From assembly GCA_963580285.1 (NCBI GenBank), contig OY757015.1, positions 150,782,082 to 150,846,081 of the forward strand: DNA of 64,000 bases, read 5' to 3'. Below are positions 1-10,690 of this stretch, piece after piece. The notes below the pieces were generated by a model, which saw only the letters and a program-made list of their open reading frames with translations, searched no databases and was not told the DNA's origin. The translations under genes and the position numbers were made by a program. The first letter of the stretch is position 1. Every line of letters begins with the position of its first letter. The stretch is from Lucinisca nassula. Taxonomy: Eukaryota; Mollusca; Bivalvia; Lucinida; Lucinidae.

Positions 1-331
1 TAACTAACACAGTTTTGACTTTGGACCCAAACAATAGTGTTATAAAGAAACAAAGATACATCATTCTATATGCATTACAAAAGCAATATTTTCCTGATTT
101 ATGTATGACCTCTATATAAAATCTTATTACTCTTCTGACTGTACCAGAATTCTGACTAAAATGGCAAGTAATACTTTCATTTTCTGTGATTTAAAATGCA
201 AATGTTTCTGTAAATATTTGAACCAGATCATCAGAAAACAGATATTATTGCATAGGCAAGCAGCAAAGGCCTAGGAGAGCCCAAGCTTGCCAGAGCCCTA
301 GCAGACATGTAGAACTCATGTAGAACAGACC
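1..331. other. No recognisable gene
   Basis: AT-rich sequence with no coding signal. The first ~60 bases resemble 5738-5790 (both contain a CAATAGTGTTATA segment), so this may be the edge of a further dispersed repeat whose ends I cannot define. Confidence 0.4.
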
Positions 332-545
332 TTAACCCTTATCTTGCTGTTCACGACAACCCCTTATGTTTGCAAACAGTGTAGATCCAGATCAGATGGC
401 TTTTTAAGAAGCCATCTGATCAGCATCTACACTGTTTGGCATTCAGTTTATGAATTTGTAGCAATAAATTGCATCAAGTAATTTGTTTGGTTGATAGACC
501 GAAATGGGTGTGGCTTAAATGAATATTCAGCAAGACAAGGGTTAA
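332..545 (+). repeat. Family E palindromic MITE, copy 1
   Basis: A 214 bp element with terminal inverted repeats TTAACCCTTATCTTGCTG and CAGCAAGACAAGGGTTAA. The centre (about 370-440) is a long hairpin: a CAAACAGTGTAG arm, then GATCAGATGGCTT, a short turn and the complement, ending CTACACTGTTTG. It has no coding capacity. TTAA at both outer edges suggests a TA or TTAA target duplication. It is the type copy for this window; others are at 8422, 14270, 17839, 18214, 26545, 27221, 51993 and 52854. Confidence 0.8.
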
Positions 546-665
546 GAAAGCTTCATGCAAGTAATGCATATTGCCCTAATTACTGAAAGTTGGCTGCACA
601 GGCTGGTCGGAACCATGTTTGGCCACCTAGGTTATTAAAGCACAAATATGGTCCTGGCTAAGTAC

Positions 666-1232
666 TTAAGGGGAATGGGTACAACCGGCAGATTTTCTGC
701 CATTTTTCGAAGGGAGAAGACTTTTGAGAATTCCTGTTTGCTTTTTCTGTAAACTCTGTCCCTACGAAGCTGGCCTCAGTAGCTCAGTCCGATGCACATC
801 TGACTGGTGATCAGCAGAAACGCGGGTTCGATATCTGCCGGGGTCGGCAACACTCTTTCCTGGACATTGATCATGAAATCTTTTTATGGTCATTCTCTCC
901 CTTCCCCTGAATGTGCACTATATGGGTTAACCACTTACTTAAACAAAAGTGTAGGCAATGATTAGGAATCAATACAACTAACCCACACCTCCCAACAGAG
1001 ACACCAAATAAGCCTGCCCAGGAAAAGTGTGAAAAGTATTCTGAGTGGCTCAAAAATGACCAAAATAATGTTGAATGGGCTGTTAAATTCCAATACAAAC
1101 AAACAAACTGTCTCACAAAAAAAGAGGTCTACTCTTAAAGGAAATTCTTTCCCTTAAGATTTGACCCTTATTAATATGAAAGACATAAAATACTTTGCAG
1201 GCATTGCCTCCCCTGAAGGTGTATCCATTCGA
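666..1232. repeat. Family K MITE split by a SINE
   Basis: The left part (666-771) begins TTAAGGGGAATGGGTACA and the right part (about 1110-1232) ends GAAGGTGTATCCATTC, matching the two ends of the intact copy at 26161-26373. A SINE-A copy occupies the middle (772-1108). The distal few bases of the right inverted repeat have decayed. Confidence 0.7.
772..1108 (+). mobile_element. SINE-A, tRNA-derived, full-length copy
   Basis: The head is tRNA-like: an A-box-like TAGCTCAGTCCGATGC and a B-box-like GGTTCGATATC. The body (TTGATCATGAAATCTTT, then GGTTAACCACTTACTT and CCTGCCCAGGAAAAGTGTG) and the tail (GTTAAATTCCAATACAAAC followed by AAAC repeats) match the other SINE-A copies at 3978, 11447, 17098, 42343 and 43095. 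Non-coding; it would be transcribed by RNA polymerase III and moved by a LINE. The insertion lies in a family K MITE. Confidence 0.8.
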
Positions 1233-2016
1233 TTTCTGTACTGTAAGCAAACATTGTTGCCCCTCACAGATCAGATGCTGCATTCTGCAGCTTTACACTG
1301 TTTGCCAGTGTCCTAGTTCATGAGCCCAGCCCAGAAACCCTTTTCAGACAGTGCTCTGATGTCACAGGCACCATTACCTGGATTTTGCACATAGTCAACA
1401 ACAGTCTGGTGGACATTAGCTGGCAGTTAACTTCTGGGTAGTTAGTAACTTGTGCTAACAAGTACCCACATACGCTTTTATGAAGATCCCTTAAATATCC
1501 AAACCAAAGCTCTGATCAAGATGTGTGCTCTGATCTGAAACATATTTTCTTGCAGCATTGCCCATTAGTTTAATATGAATCTTGTAATGTCAGTTTTCCT
1601 TTAAAGTTTCCCAGAACTTTCAGTATGGATTTGAGAGACACAAACTTGGTTTAACCTTTAGAGCATTTTGGTCTGACCCGAAGTTATGTATACAAGACAG
1701 CTTATACAGCTGATCTTTGTGAGACTACCACTTACCAATAAAGTTAAACCCTGCAGAAGCAGTGTTTGTAGGTAACTGTTTGTCTGTCATTACTGACAAT
1801 GACCAATCTTAATCACATTTGAGAAATGTTACTGTTAGTGTGTTAACTGTTGAGACTGCTGTCTGTTGCAGATAAAGCAACAGAGGCTAGAGCTTTAAGT
1901 TTAGGAAACTGGTGTAAAACTTACAACAAATGACATAAACCTAACACTCCTGACATTGGTCACTGAAGGGTAAAACACCACACACAACCTTATTACTGGA
2001 TTGGTCAGTAACAGTA
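1233..2016. other. No recognisable feature
   Basis: About 780 bp of AT-rich sequence without a convincing open frame, repeat boundary or RNA gene. The only short palindrome-like segment (around 1265-1315, GATCAGATGCTGCATTCTGCAG, then ACACTGTTTGCCAG) is a degenerate half of the hairpin core used by families E to H. Confidence 0.4.
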
Positions 2017-2341
2017 ATAACCCATTTAGTACCGGAAACCCCAAAACGGGTACTCTGGAAAACAGTGCAGGCCCAGATCAGATGCCACAGAATGCAGCAT
2101 CTGATCAGGTCCTACACTGTTTGCAAAAAGTTCAGCCATTTTCCAAATAAATTTTGATGAAAACACCCCAGTAAGCATTCTACATAAATCTACAGCGGGC
2201 CGTTAGCGGCCCGTCAGGGTAGCTGACGGGCCGCTAACGGCCCGCTGTAGATTAATGTAGAATGCTAGCAGGGACAACGTGACACCCCTAAATTTTGAAA
2301 TGGACTCCTGCTATATATAAGGAGGAAGATTCCATTTGGCC
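2017..2341 (+). repeat. Family F MITE, copy 1, with inserted palindrome
   Basis: Begins TAACCCATTTAGTACCGG and ends at GGAAGATTCCATTTGG. The hairpin core is at about 2060-2130 (CAGTGCAGGCCCAGATCAGA and its complement). The right half carries the family-specific CTATATATAAGGAGGAAG block. Between GAAAACACC and GACACCCCTAAATTT a separate palindrome (2174-2266) has been inserted, lengthening this copy from about 228 to 325 bp. Confidence 0.75.
2174..2266. repeat. Near-perfect 93 bp palindrome
   Basis: The two ~45 bp arms match with a single mismatch around a centre at 2220. The outer arm reads AGCATTCTACATAAATCTAC and the inner arm CAGCGGGCCGTTAGCGGCCC. The GC-rich inner arm contrasts with the surroundings. 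It lies inside a family F MITE, so it is probably a foldback insertion. Confidence 0.85.
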
Positions 2342-2386
2342 TGGATAGATTGACAATCAACCAACAAAGATGGCAGCAAATTTAGA

Positions 2387-2562
2387 TATTCACCTTATTT
2401 GCATTATCTGCTGGTTCCTAGTCTGAAGGTTATCAGTGTTGGAAAAACAGGTAACCAGACCCCCCTGACCTTGAAAGGTCAGGGGGGTCTGCGGTTACCT
2501 GTTTTTCCAATATTGACAATGGGCAAGCTGGGAGCCAGCAAATAATGCAAATATGGTGAATA
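2387..2562. repeat. 176 bp foldback element
   Basis: The outer arms (TATTCACCTTATTTGCATTA at left, its complement with few changes ending near 2562) and the inner arms (TTGGAAAAACAGGTAACC, 2439-2456, and complement 2493-2510) surround a GACCCCCCTGACCTT/AAGGTCAGGGGGGTC stem centred at 2474. The intermediate part of the arms has diverged. No coding capacity; a non-autonomous inverted-repeat element of unknown superfamily. Confidence 0.75.
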
Positions 2563-2636
2563 AAGTGTTTATGATACAGCTCATAAAAACAACAACAATA
2601 TCAAATGCATGCTTGAAGATAACAAAGGTAACAGCT

Positions 2637-2838
2637 TTAACCAATTTTGTACTGGGGAAACTCCAAAGCGGGATAGCTGGCAAACAGTGCAAGCCAAGAT
2701 CAGATGCCACAGAATGTGGCGTCTGACCAGGGCCTTCCCTGTTTGCAAAAAGTTGTCATTTTCCAAACACATTTGAAAGATACCACAACCTGACACACCT
2801 TAATTTTGGAAGATTCCATTTGGTACAAAATGGGTTAA
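2637..2838 (+). repeat. Family F MITE, copy 2
   Basis: A 202 bp copy starting TTAACCAATTTTGTACTGG and ending TGGTACAAAATGGGTTAA, with the hairpin core at about 2683-2753. It is slightly shortened: most of the CTATATATAAGGAGG block has been lost. Confidence 0.8.
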
Positions 2839-3110
2839 TGCCTTTTGCATTATCATCCCATCCATGTTCAAAGGCTTATTGTCACATTGCCAAGAAACCT
2901 ACCTGGTGCCATAGGGTCCAACAAGAGAGTACAAACAAGAGAGCCAAGATGACCCTGAATCGCTGACCTGATTTTAAGATGTCATACAGCTTCGTCATGT
3001 GGATAACTGGTAGTCATCTTATACCATACAGCATAACTGTTGCAATTAGATAGATGATCACATGTGCAATATTCTTGCGATACTAGAAGAGTTCATAAGT
3101 GATTCTCATC

Positions 3111-3338
3111 TAACCCTTTTTGTACCAAATGGAATCTTCCTGCTTATATATATCAGGAGTTCATTTCAAAATTTAGGGGTGTCAGGTTGTGTTTTCATCA
3201 AAATTTATTTTGAAAATATCAGAACTTTTAGCAAACAGTGGAGGCCCAGATCAGATGCCGCATTCTGCGGCGTCTGATCTGGGCCTGCACTGTTTGCCAG
3301 GGTACCTGTTTTGGGGTTTCTGGTACTAAATGGGTTAA
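3111..3338 (-). repeat. Family F MITE, copy 3
   Basis: A 228 bp reverse-orientation copy, from TAACCCTTTTTGTACCAAAT to TGGTACTAAATGGGTTAA. The GC-rich hairpin core (about 3231-3299) retains GATCAGATGCCGCA and its complement. This is one of the best-preserved copies. Confidence 0.85.
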
Positions 3339-3382
3339 AGGTTTTTCAATTTTTAGCTCTGGCAGATACTTTTTCCATTTGA

Positions 3383-3598
3383 ATTTTAGTTGATGTTTAA
3401 TGTCCCCATCAACACTATATAGGTCATTTCGGAGATGTTGCTTCCAATTTTGTGGGACTTTTACCCGACATTGAGATGAAATGACATCTCAAGCCCTGTC
3501 GTCCAATAAAACCAATAGGGCGGTCAAGTCGGATTCAGCTCTGCATAGAAGCATCATGCAGCCAATTTATTTCTTCAAGCCCCGATGGGTGGGGGCCG
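3383..3598 (-). mobile_element. SINE-B, internally deleted copy with target duplication
   Basis: The insertion is bounded by a perfect 13 bp target duplication, TTTTTCCATTTGA (3370-3382 and 3599-3611). The copy keeps the 3' body (AATTTTGTGGGACTTTTACC as seen on the plus strand) and the head (GATTCAGCTCTG to CCCCGATGGG), but lacks the central domain. The duplication is intact although the SINE is internally deleted. Confidence 0.85.
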
Positions 3599-3977
3599 TT
3601 TTTCCATTTGAGGGGAACCATTTAAGCTGGTTTGTTAGAGTCATCTAAGCAGTTTGAACAAGTTGTCATTTTAAATTTTTTTCTTTTTTTTATATTTCTA
3701 GCTCTGGTGGCACCTTGTTCATCCAAGCAAAACAAATTTTAGCAATTTTGGTAGCGGATTTCTGTGATTTTTTTTAATAAAATTGAATCAAAAGAATAGC
3801 AGAAATAAGCATTTAGAAGTTCTATTTTTTACGTCTGTTAGCAGTTTAATCCAATGGAGCAGAAACGTTTTAGCTATTTTTGTATATGGTCACTTAAGCA
3901 ACAATCCTATGAAGTTTGAATGAAACTTTTAGCTGGTTTGGTGCAGGGTTATTTAAGCAACCTTCATTTGAAGTTTG

Positions 3978-4270
3978 GTGGCCTCGGTAGCTCAGTTGGA
4001 TGTACGTCTGTCTGGTGATCAGAAGGAAGCGGGTTGGATACCTGCCGGGGTCTGCAATATTCTTTTGTGGAGATTGATCATGAAATCTTTTCTACGGTCA
4101 TTCTCTCCCTTCCAATGATTCAAGAAGGGCAGATGACAGTTTCTGGTGAAAGAATGTGCACTGTACTGGTTAACCAATTATGTATAAGCCTGCCCAGAAA
4201 AAGTGTGGATAGGTAAACTGACCAGCTCAAAAATGACCTAAATACTGTGCCATTAAACTCCAATACAACA
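3978..4270 (+). mobile_element. SINE-A, copy 2
   Basis: tRNA-like head GGCCTCGGTAGCTCAGTTGG with an altered B box (GGTTGGATACC), followed by the complete SINE-A body and a tail ending CCAATACAAC. The flanking AAGTTTG (3971-3977 and 4271-4277) may be a short target duplication in the C-type array. Confidence 0.8.
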
Positions 4271-4420
4271 AAGTTTGAATAAAATTCGACCAAAGGTATA
4301 GGAGTTGTCACTTAAAGGTGTTTTTCTTCTGTTTTTAGCTCTGGTGGCCATCTTGTTTATCAGAGTGGAACCATTTTAGCTCATTTGGTAGAAAGTCACC
4401 TAAGCAAATAGATGAGCCTT

Positions 4421-4849
4421 CTATTCTTTATATTATCCTCTCTACAACACTTCATTCTTTTTTTGTTGTTTTACAGTGTTATGTCCCTTCAAGAAATTAC
4501 TCCACTTATTTCAAGCTTTTGCTACTCAAAAAATGTCGGACGAGTTTGAATCAAAGGCAAAGCCACCATCAATTACCAATTATACAGGCTTTGGCAGTTA
4601 CTGTCAGGATGTATTTGCATTTATTCAGCCCTGTTGAGTTCTTTGACCCTTTTTGTCCCAAATGGAATCTTTTTTTTTTAATTTATTATTTCTTTTATTC
4701 CACATCCATATATCAACAAACATGTATTATAATGATGTACATTTACACTTGTACCGTATCACTACAGTATGCTGAATTAAAAGGAAGGCACTTCGAAACC
4801 ATATTCAGAGGAAATTCTTCCCTATTTACCTCCCTTAGTTACTAAATAA
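4421..4849. other. Little recognisable; family F end fragment
   Basis: AT-rich sequence. A single F-type end (CCCTTTTTGTCCCAAATGG, about 4637-4665) runs into a T tract. The open frame across 4519-4845 has no recognisable domain and poor composition, so I do not call it a gene. Confidence 0.4.
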
Positions 4850-5096
4850 TGAGCCGGTGTCACCGGCGCATGACAAAACCTATAGTAGAACAACCAGCAA
4901 GCAGAATCTCAAAATTGCCTGTGCGCCCTCCCAGCATGTCGTGACCCTTTGCTTATTTCTCTTTTCATAAAATGTTTCATACAACAGGTACATGTATTCA
5001 GCGAAGACTCAGATCAGACTGCACGGATGTGCAGGCCGATCAGATTCTTCGGTGATCTCTCAAGGCTCCCTTCAGGCAATGTCACGCACCGGCTCA
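4850..5096. repeat. Family J MITE with hairpin
   Basis: A 247 bp element with perfect 10 bp terminal inverted repeats TGAGCCGGTG and CACCGGCTCA. A hairpin at about 5003-5050 contains CTCAGATCAGACTGCAC and a complementary GTGCAG...GATCAGA arm, a distant relative of the core in families E to H. Only one copy is seen in this window. Confidence 0.65.
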
Positions 5097-5156
5097 GATA
5101 ATAGAAAAAAGAAGAGGGAGAGCTTATATATATAGTATATACCAACTGTAAGATCG

Positions 5157-5365
5157 TCACCAAATGGAATCTTCCTCCTTATATATAGCAGGAGTCCATT
5201 CCAAAATAAAGGGGTATCAGGTTGTGATTTCTTCAAAATTGATTTGGAAAATGGCTGAACTTTTAGCAAACAGTGCAGGCCCTGATCGCAGCATCTGATC
5301 TAGGCCTGCACTGTTTGCAAGGGTACCCTTTTGGGGGGTCTGGTACAAAATGGACTAATGGCTTC
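5157..5365 (-). repeat. Family F MITE, copy 4
   Basis: Reverse-orientation copy from GTCACCAAATGGAATCTTCC to GGTACAAAATGGACTAA. The hairpin core at 5266-5321 has lost part of one arm (GCCCTGATCGCAGCATCTGA). Both outer TTAA ends have decayed. Confidence 0.75.
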
Positions 5366-6192
5366 ATAATTGACAAGCTAAGCATAGATAAAGACTTGAT
5401 AAAATATGTGTCACTCTGGCTGGATGAAATAAACTTTGACCTACGCTCCCTAACACTATGTTCGACTTCTCAAGAAGTAAATACACTTTTTTTTGTTACA
5501 GACAATGCCCTGGTGAATGATTAACCTTGTATTGGTCTACTCGTACTTGCAATGTCTATTGGCAATACACTTTCTGCCAGTTTGTTACGCTTCTCTTGCA
5601 CTCTTTGATCCTTATTGGAAGTTTTATATTTTGGCGATTTTCCTTGACCGCCAATAGCGCAAAATTAAAATGACTGCCAAATGTAAGTGTTTTACAGTGT
5701 GCATTTTTTGCTTGGATACAACAAGGCTGTGTAACTATACCATAAAACTGTTTCTGCTTTGGACCTCAACAATAGTGTTATATAAGACTTTGCAGAGTAT
5801 GCTTTGTTAAATCACTGTCTAGATCCTGTTGAATATGGAACCCATTAAACCTCTGTAATGTAAGACAATGCTACCATTAACTGCAAGCTTTAATGACAAT
5901 GCAAGACAATACTATGATAAACAGTTGCAACTTAATGTCATTCTCAACACTCCTTCCATTACTTCTTCAATGCTTAAGCTTTAGACATTGCTATTAATTC
6001 TGCAAACCAAGTCATAAATGTATGGTGACATAATCTACTTTCTGGTAATGGTCCGTTGACAGCTGGGCGTCTTTCCTTCCCATTACTTCACTTGATTTCA
6101 TAAAAGTCTGGCAGAGATACATGCTATGGCAAATACAATACCAATCAAGTCTATAGATGAATGGAATTGTCACTAACCTATTTCAGTCAGCA
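5366..6192. other. No recognisable feature
   Basis: About 830 bp of AT-rich sequence with no convincing coding region, RNA gene or repeat boundary. A short segment at 5738-5790 resembles the first 60 bases of the window. Confidence 0.4.
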
Positions 6193-8219
6193 AATACGAA
6201 AATGGGACACATGCAAACAGTGCAGGATCTGATCTGGGCCATCACTGTTTGCAAAAAGTTCAGCCATTTCTAAATAATTTAAAAAAAAAAAAGAGGGCCC
6301 AGAGGGCCCTGATTCACTCACCTGAATGTCACTGTCTGTAGTACATTCTATATTTAGCTCTGGTGGCCACCTTGTTCATCAGAGGGGACCGATCTTAGCT
6401 ATTTTGGTATGGTTTCACCTAGGCAACATTCCTATGAAGTTTGAATCAAATTGACCCAAGGGTTTAGGAGGAGTTCGTGTTCGAAGCAAATTTACAATGT
6501 TTTTCTATTTTTAGCTCTGGTGGCCATATTGTTCATCGGAACGGGATCGTTTTAGCTATTTTGGTAGAGGGTCATCTAAGCAACATTCCTACAAAGTTAA
6601 AATGAAATTGGCGAAAGGATTCAGGAGGAGTTTTTGTTTGAAGATTTTTTCTATTTTTAGGTCTGGTGGCCATCTTGTTCATCAGAGCGGAATGATTTTA
6701 GCTATTTTTGTAGGGAGTCATCTAGGCAACTTTCCTGTGAAGTATGAATCAAACTGGCCCAAAGGTTTAGGAGAAGTTGGCGTTTTAAGCAAATATGATG
6801 TTTTTCTATTTTTAGCTCTGGCCGCTATCCATTCATTGCAGCGGGATCGTTTTAGCTATTATGGTAGAGGGTCATCTGAGCAGCACTCCAATGAAGTTTG
6901 AATGAAATTGGTCCAAAGCTACAGGAGGTGTTGTCATTTGAAGAATTTTTCTATTTTTAGCTCTGGCAGCCATCTTCTTAGTCGGTGTGGAACAATTTTA
7001 GCTCTTTTGGTAAGGAGTCACCTACATAGCATTCCTGTGAAGTTTGAATCAAATTGGCCCAAGGGTTTAGGAGGAGTTTGTGTTTGACGCAAATTTACAA
7101 TGTTTTTCTATTTTTAGCTATGGTGGCCATTTTGCTCAGCAGAGCAGGATCATTTTAGCTATTTTGGTAGAGGGTCATCTAAGCAACATTCCCATGAAGT
7201 TACTTTTAGCTCTGGTGGCCATCTTGTTCATCAGAGTGGAACAATTTTTAGCTATTTTGGTTGGGAGTCACCTATGTAACATTCCTGTGACGTTTGAATC
7301 AAATTGACCCAAGGGTAAAAGAGGAGTTGGCATTTGAAGCAAATTTACTATGTTTTTCTATTTACAGCTAAGGCGGCCATTTTGCTCATCAGAGCAGAAC
7401 CGTTTTAGCTATTTTGGTAGAGCATCACCTAAGCAACATTCATATAAAGTTTGAATGAAATTGGCCCAAAGGTACAGGAGGAGTTGTTGTTTAAAGATTA
7501 TTTTTTTATTTTTAGCTCTGGTGGCCAACATGTTTGTCTGAGTGGAATGATTTTACCTATTTTGGTAGGGAGTCACCTAGGCAACATTCCTGTGAAGTTT
7601 GAATCAAATTGGCCCAAGGTTTTAGGGGGAGTTCGTGTTTGAAGCAAATTTACAACATTTTTCTATTTTTAGCTCTGGCAGCCATTTTGCTAATGGAAGC
7701 AAAACCGTTTTAGCTATTTTAGTAGAGGGTCACCTAAGAAACATTCCTATGAAGTTTGAATTAATTTGGCCCAAGGTCACAGGAGGAGTTGTCGTTTAAA
7801 GATTTTTCTATTTTTAGCTCTGGTGGCCATCTTGTTTATCGAAGCAGAATGATTTTAGCTATTTTGGTAGGGAGCTTCCTAGGAAACATTCCTGTGAAGT
7901 TTGAATTAAATAAGCCCAAAGGTATAGGCGGAGTTGTAGTTTCAAGACATTTCTATTTTTAGCTCTGGTGGCCATCTTGTTCATTGGAGTGGAATGATTT
8001 TAGCTATTTTGGAAGAGGGTCACCTAAGCAACGTTCCTGTGAAGTTTGATTGAAATTGGCCCAAGGGTTTAGGAAGTGTTAGCTTATAAAGCAAATTGTT
8101 GACACCCCAAGACACACGACGTACGGCGGACATTGACCAATCACAACCATGAGCACTTCTTGCTCAGGTGAGCTAAAAAAAAGTACTAAATTTCAAAATA
8201 GGCTCCTACTATATAAAGT
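6193..8219 (+). repeat. Family F MITE split by a 1.9 kb element
   Basis: The left part (6193-6282) has a shortened hairpin core and the GTTCAGCCATTTC segment. The right part (about 8183-8219) continues with AAATTTCAAAATAGGCTCC and TATATAAAG. The intervening 6291-8176 is a C-type end-conserved element. A few tens of bases of F sequence are missing at the junction. Confidence 0.65.
6291..8176 (+). mobile_element. C-type end-conserved element C1 with ~150 bp array
   Basis: The left end is AAGAGGGCCCAGAGGGCCCT followed by CACTCACCTG; the right end is a GAGCACTTCTTGCTC hairpin followed by AGGTGAGCTAA. The interior is about a dozen imperfect tandem units (~145-155 bp) alternating TTTTTAGCTCTGGTGGCCAT, TTTTAGCTATTTTGGTAGAG and AAGTTTGAATGAAATTGG. 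Short open frames across the units arise from the repeat and show no protein domain. The hairpin followed by CTAA recalls a Helitron 3' end, but the left end is not the canonical TC. Probably non-autonomous. Confidence 0.65.
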
Positions 8220-8406
8220 GAGGCAGATAAAGGTGGGTATTTGATGATAGTTGAAGGATAATGATGTTTCTCCAAACTTATGTTGTGGGTATTCACTGGA
8301 ACCCCACTTTGTGAGGGGGTTCTAATGAATACCCACAACACAGGTTTTTATGGAGAAATGACAAAAACATCTTTCAATTATCCAGAATATCTACTTTATC
8401 TGCCTC
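8220..8406. repeat. Foldback MITE related to family I
   Basis: A 187 bp inverted repeat: terminal GAGGCAGATAAAGG and its complement CTTTATCTGCCTC, with a central hairpin containing TTGTGGGTATTCACTGGAACC and the complement GGTTCTAATGAATACCCACAA. The centre resembles the family I hairpin (GGGTACTCATTAGAACC), but the outer arms differ. Confidence 0.7.
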
Positions 8407-8421
8407 TATGTTGAAATTGGG

Positions 8422-8559
8422 TAAAACATTACCCTGATGAACTCGAAAACCACTATGTTTTCAAATTGTGTAGATCCAGATCAGATGGAATATGAGGAGG
8501 CCATCTGATCAGAATCTACACTGTCATGCAGTTGCCATGCAGTTTGTGGACTGGGTTAA
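8422..8559 (+). repeat. Family E MITE, degenerate copy
   Basis: The hairpin TGTAGATCCAGATCAGATGG with complementary ATCTGATCAGAATCTACACT is at about 8468-8524. The flanks match family E only loosely, and the right end is near CTGGGTTAAA. Confidence 0.6.
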
Positions 8560-8849
8560 ACCAAGACCATATTATAAGATGTGGGAACTGTTTAATAAAG
8601 TATTTAAAGTTTCCGTTATTGATAGGTGAAGTCTTTCCTCTAAGGGCAGGTAACTTTTCTTGGATGGGTTCAGCTTACAGAGAATTACTCATAAGTTACT
8701 AGAATTATCTCCCCTGTAAAAATGACAGGAAGGCTGTCAAACATATTCATGGCATTATTTACAAAGTATTTTCCCTATTTTTTCAGAGAAGAATACCTTT
8801 ACATTGCATGTTAACTGTCTTCTGGGAGATGGGGTGCTGGGACACTATT

Positions 8850-10690
8850 TCAAAGCATTCAATGGTGGCACTGGACACAGATTCAATGCAATGGCAGCTC
8901 TCATGACGGTAGAGTAGGGAGGTTTTAATGCATGGAATAATGGCACAAGGCTGTTTCAATGCATGAAATGATGGCTCTGGGATAATAGTTCAATGCATGC
9001 AATGGTGGCAATGGGGCAGTAGTTCAATGCATGCAATTCTGGCACTGGGACACTAATTCAAAACTATGGTGGCACTAGGACACTGGTTCAATGCATGCAA
9101 TTGTGACACTGGGACACTAGTTCAATGCTATGGTGGCACTGGGATATTGTTTCAATGCATGCAATGGTGGCTCAGGGACACTGGTTCAATGCATGCAATG
9201 GTGGCACTGGGAAACTGGTTCAATGCTATGGTGGCACAGGGACATTGTTTCAATGCATGTAATGGTGGCTCATGGACACTGGTTCAATGTGTGCAATTGT
9301 GGCACTGGGACACTAGTTCAATACTATGGTGGCACTGGGACACTGTTTCAATGCATGCAATGGTGGCTCATGAACACTGGTTCAATGTGTGCAATGGTGG
9401 CACTGGGACACTAGTTCAATGCTATGGTGTTATAGGGACATTGTTTCAATGCATGCAATGGTGGCTCATGAACACTGGTTCAATGTGTGCAATGGTGGCA
9501 CTGGGACACTAGTTCAATGCTATGGTGGCACTGGGGCACTGTTTCAAAACTTCAATGCTATGGAGGCACTAGGACATTGTTTCAATGCATGGAATGGTGG
9601 CACTGGGACACTGGTTCAATGATATGGTGGCACTGGGATACTTTTTCAATGCTTGCTATGGTTGCACTGGGACATTGGCTCACGGATACTGGTTTAATGC
9701 TTCCAATGGTGGCAATGGGCCATGGCAATGGACACTGTTTCAAAGCTTGCAATAGTGGCACTGGGACACTAGTTTAATGCATCTAATGGTGACAAAACGA
9801 TGCTGGTTCAATGCTTTGGTGGTTATGGGACATTGGCTCAATGCTTGCAATGATGGATTGAAGGGACTTGTCACTGCTTTGATGCATGCTATGGGGGCAC
9901 TGGGACACCCGTTGAATGCTATGGTGGCACTGGAACACTTTTCAGGCTGCGGGAGTGGGGTGCAGGGACACTGTTTCAATGCTTGCAATGGTGGAACTGG
10001 GACACGGGTTCAATGCAATGGTAGCTTTCAGATTCAGGTGGGGGTGGTGGTGGGAGAATGGGGGAAGTGGGGGGGGGGGGGTACTGATTCAATGCATGCA
10101 ATGGTGGCACCTGGACACAGGTTCAATGTATCTAATGGTGACACTCAGACACTTGTTGATGTTCAATGCTATGGTGGCATTTAGACACTGGTTCAATGTT
10201 TTCAATGGTGGAATTGGACACTGTTTCAATGTTTGCAATGGAACACTAGTTCAGTGCATCTAATGGTGACAAAGGGACACTGGTTCAATGCTTGCAATTA
10301 TGGCACTGGACACTGGTTCAATGAATGCTATGGTGGCACTAGACAATGGTTCAATAGAAGCTTTCAGGCTGGGGGAGTGGGGTGCTGGGACACTGGTACA
10401 ATGCATCCAGTGGTGGCACTGGATCACAGCTTCAGTGTCATAGTAGCTAAATTTTCAGGAGTGGGGAACTGGGACACTGGTTCAATACATGCAATGATGG
10501 TAACTTGGACACAGGTTGAATGTCATGGCAGCTAAATTTTCAGGCTGCATGAGTGGGGTACTGGGACACTGAATCAATGCATGCAATGGTGGCAACTGGG
10601 ACACTGGTTCAATGTCATGGCAGCTAAATTTTCAGGCTGCATGAGTGAGGTACTGGGAGACTGAACCAATGCATGCAACTGTGGCACTGG
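8850..10690. repeat. 34/30 bp minisatellite with 98 bp higher-order period
   Basis: Roughly 1.8 kb of tandem repeats on the motif GGTTCAATGCATGCAATGG plus TGGCACTGGGACACT (34 bp), with a 30 bp variant lacking GCATG. Between 9117 and 9540 a 34+34+30 block repeats: CTAGTTCAAT or CTGGTTCAAT occurs at 9117, 9215, 9313, 9411 and 9509, exactly 98 bp apart. The array is degenerate at both ends, with insertions of TTTTCAGGCTG and a G-rich patch at 10030-10080. Several overlapping open frames (9066-10535) exist because the unit lacks stop codons. A 34 bp unit shifts the frame each time, so I do not regard them as genes. Confidence 0.85.

Larger units (their letters stand above)
3340..4420. repeat. C-type internal tandem array carrying two SINEs
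   Basis: Repeated segments of the type TTTTTAGCTCTGGTGGC, TTGTTCAT, TTTTAGCTATTTTGGTA and GTTTGAAT occur at 3340-3370, 3700-3965 and 4271-4420. They are the same units that fill elements at 6291 and 55840. The array is interrupted by SINE-B (3383-3598) and SINE-A (3978-4270). Neither conserved element end is present, so this is a fragment. Confidence 0.6.

Noticed and set aside
772..845. Functional tRNA gene
   Set aside because: The A and B boxes and anticodon-like loop are the head of a SINE found at several other sites with the same downstream body; acceptor pairing is imperfect.
9066..10535. Several overlapping 80-150 codon frames encoding W/H/C/F-rich repeats
   Set aside because: They lie in a 34/30 bp minisatellite whose unit has no stop in several frames; 34 is not a multiple of three, frames overlap in all phases, and there is no start or splice context.
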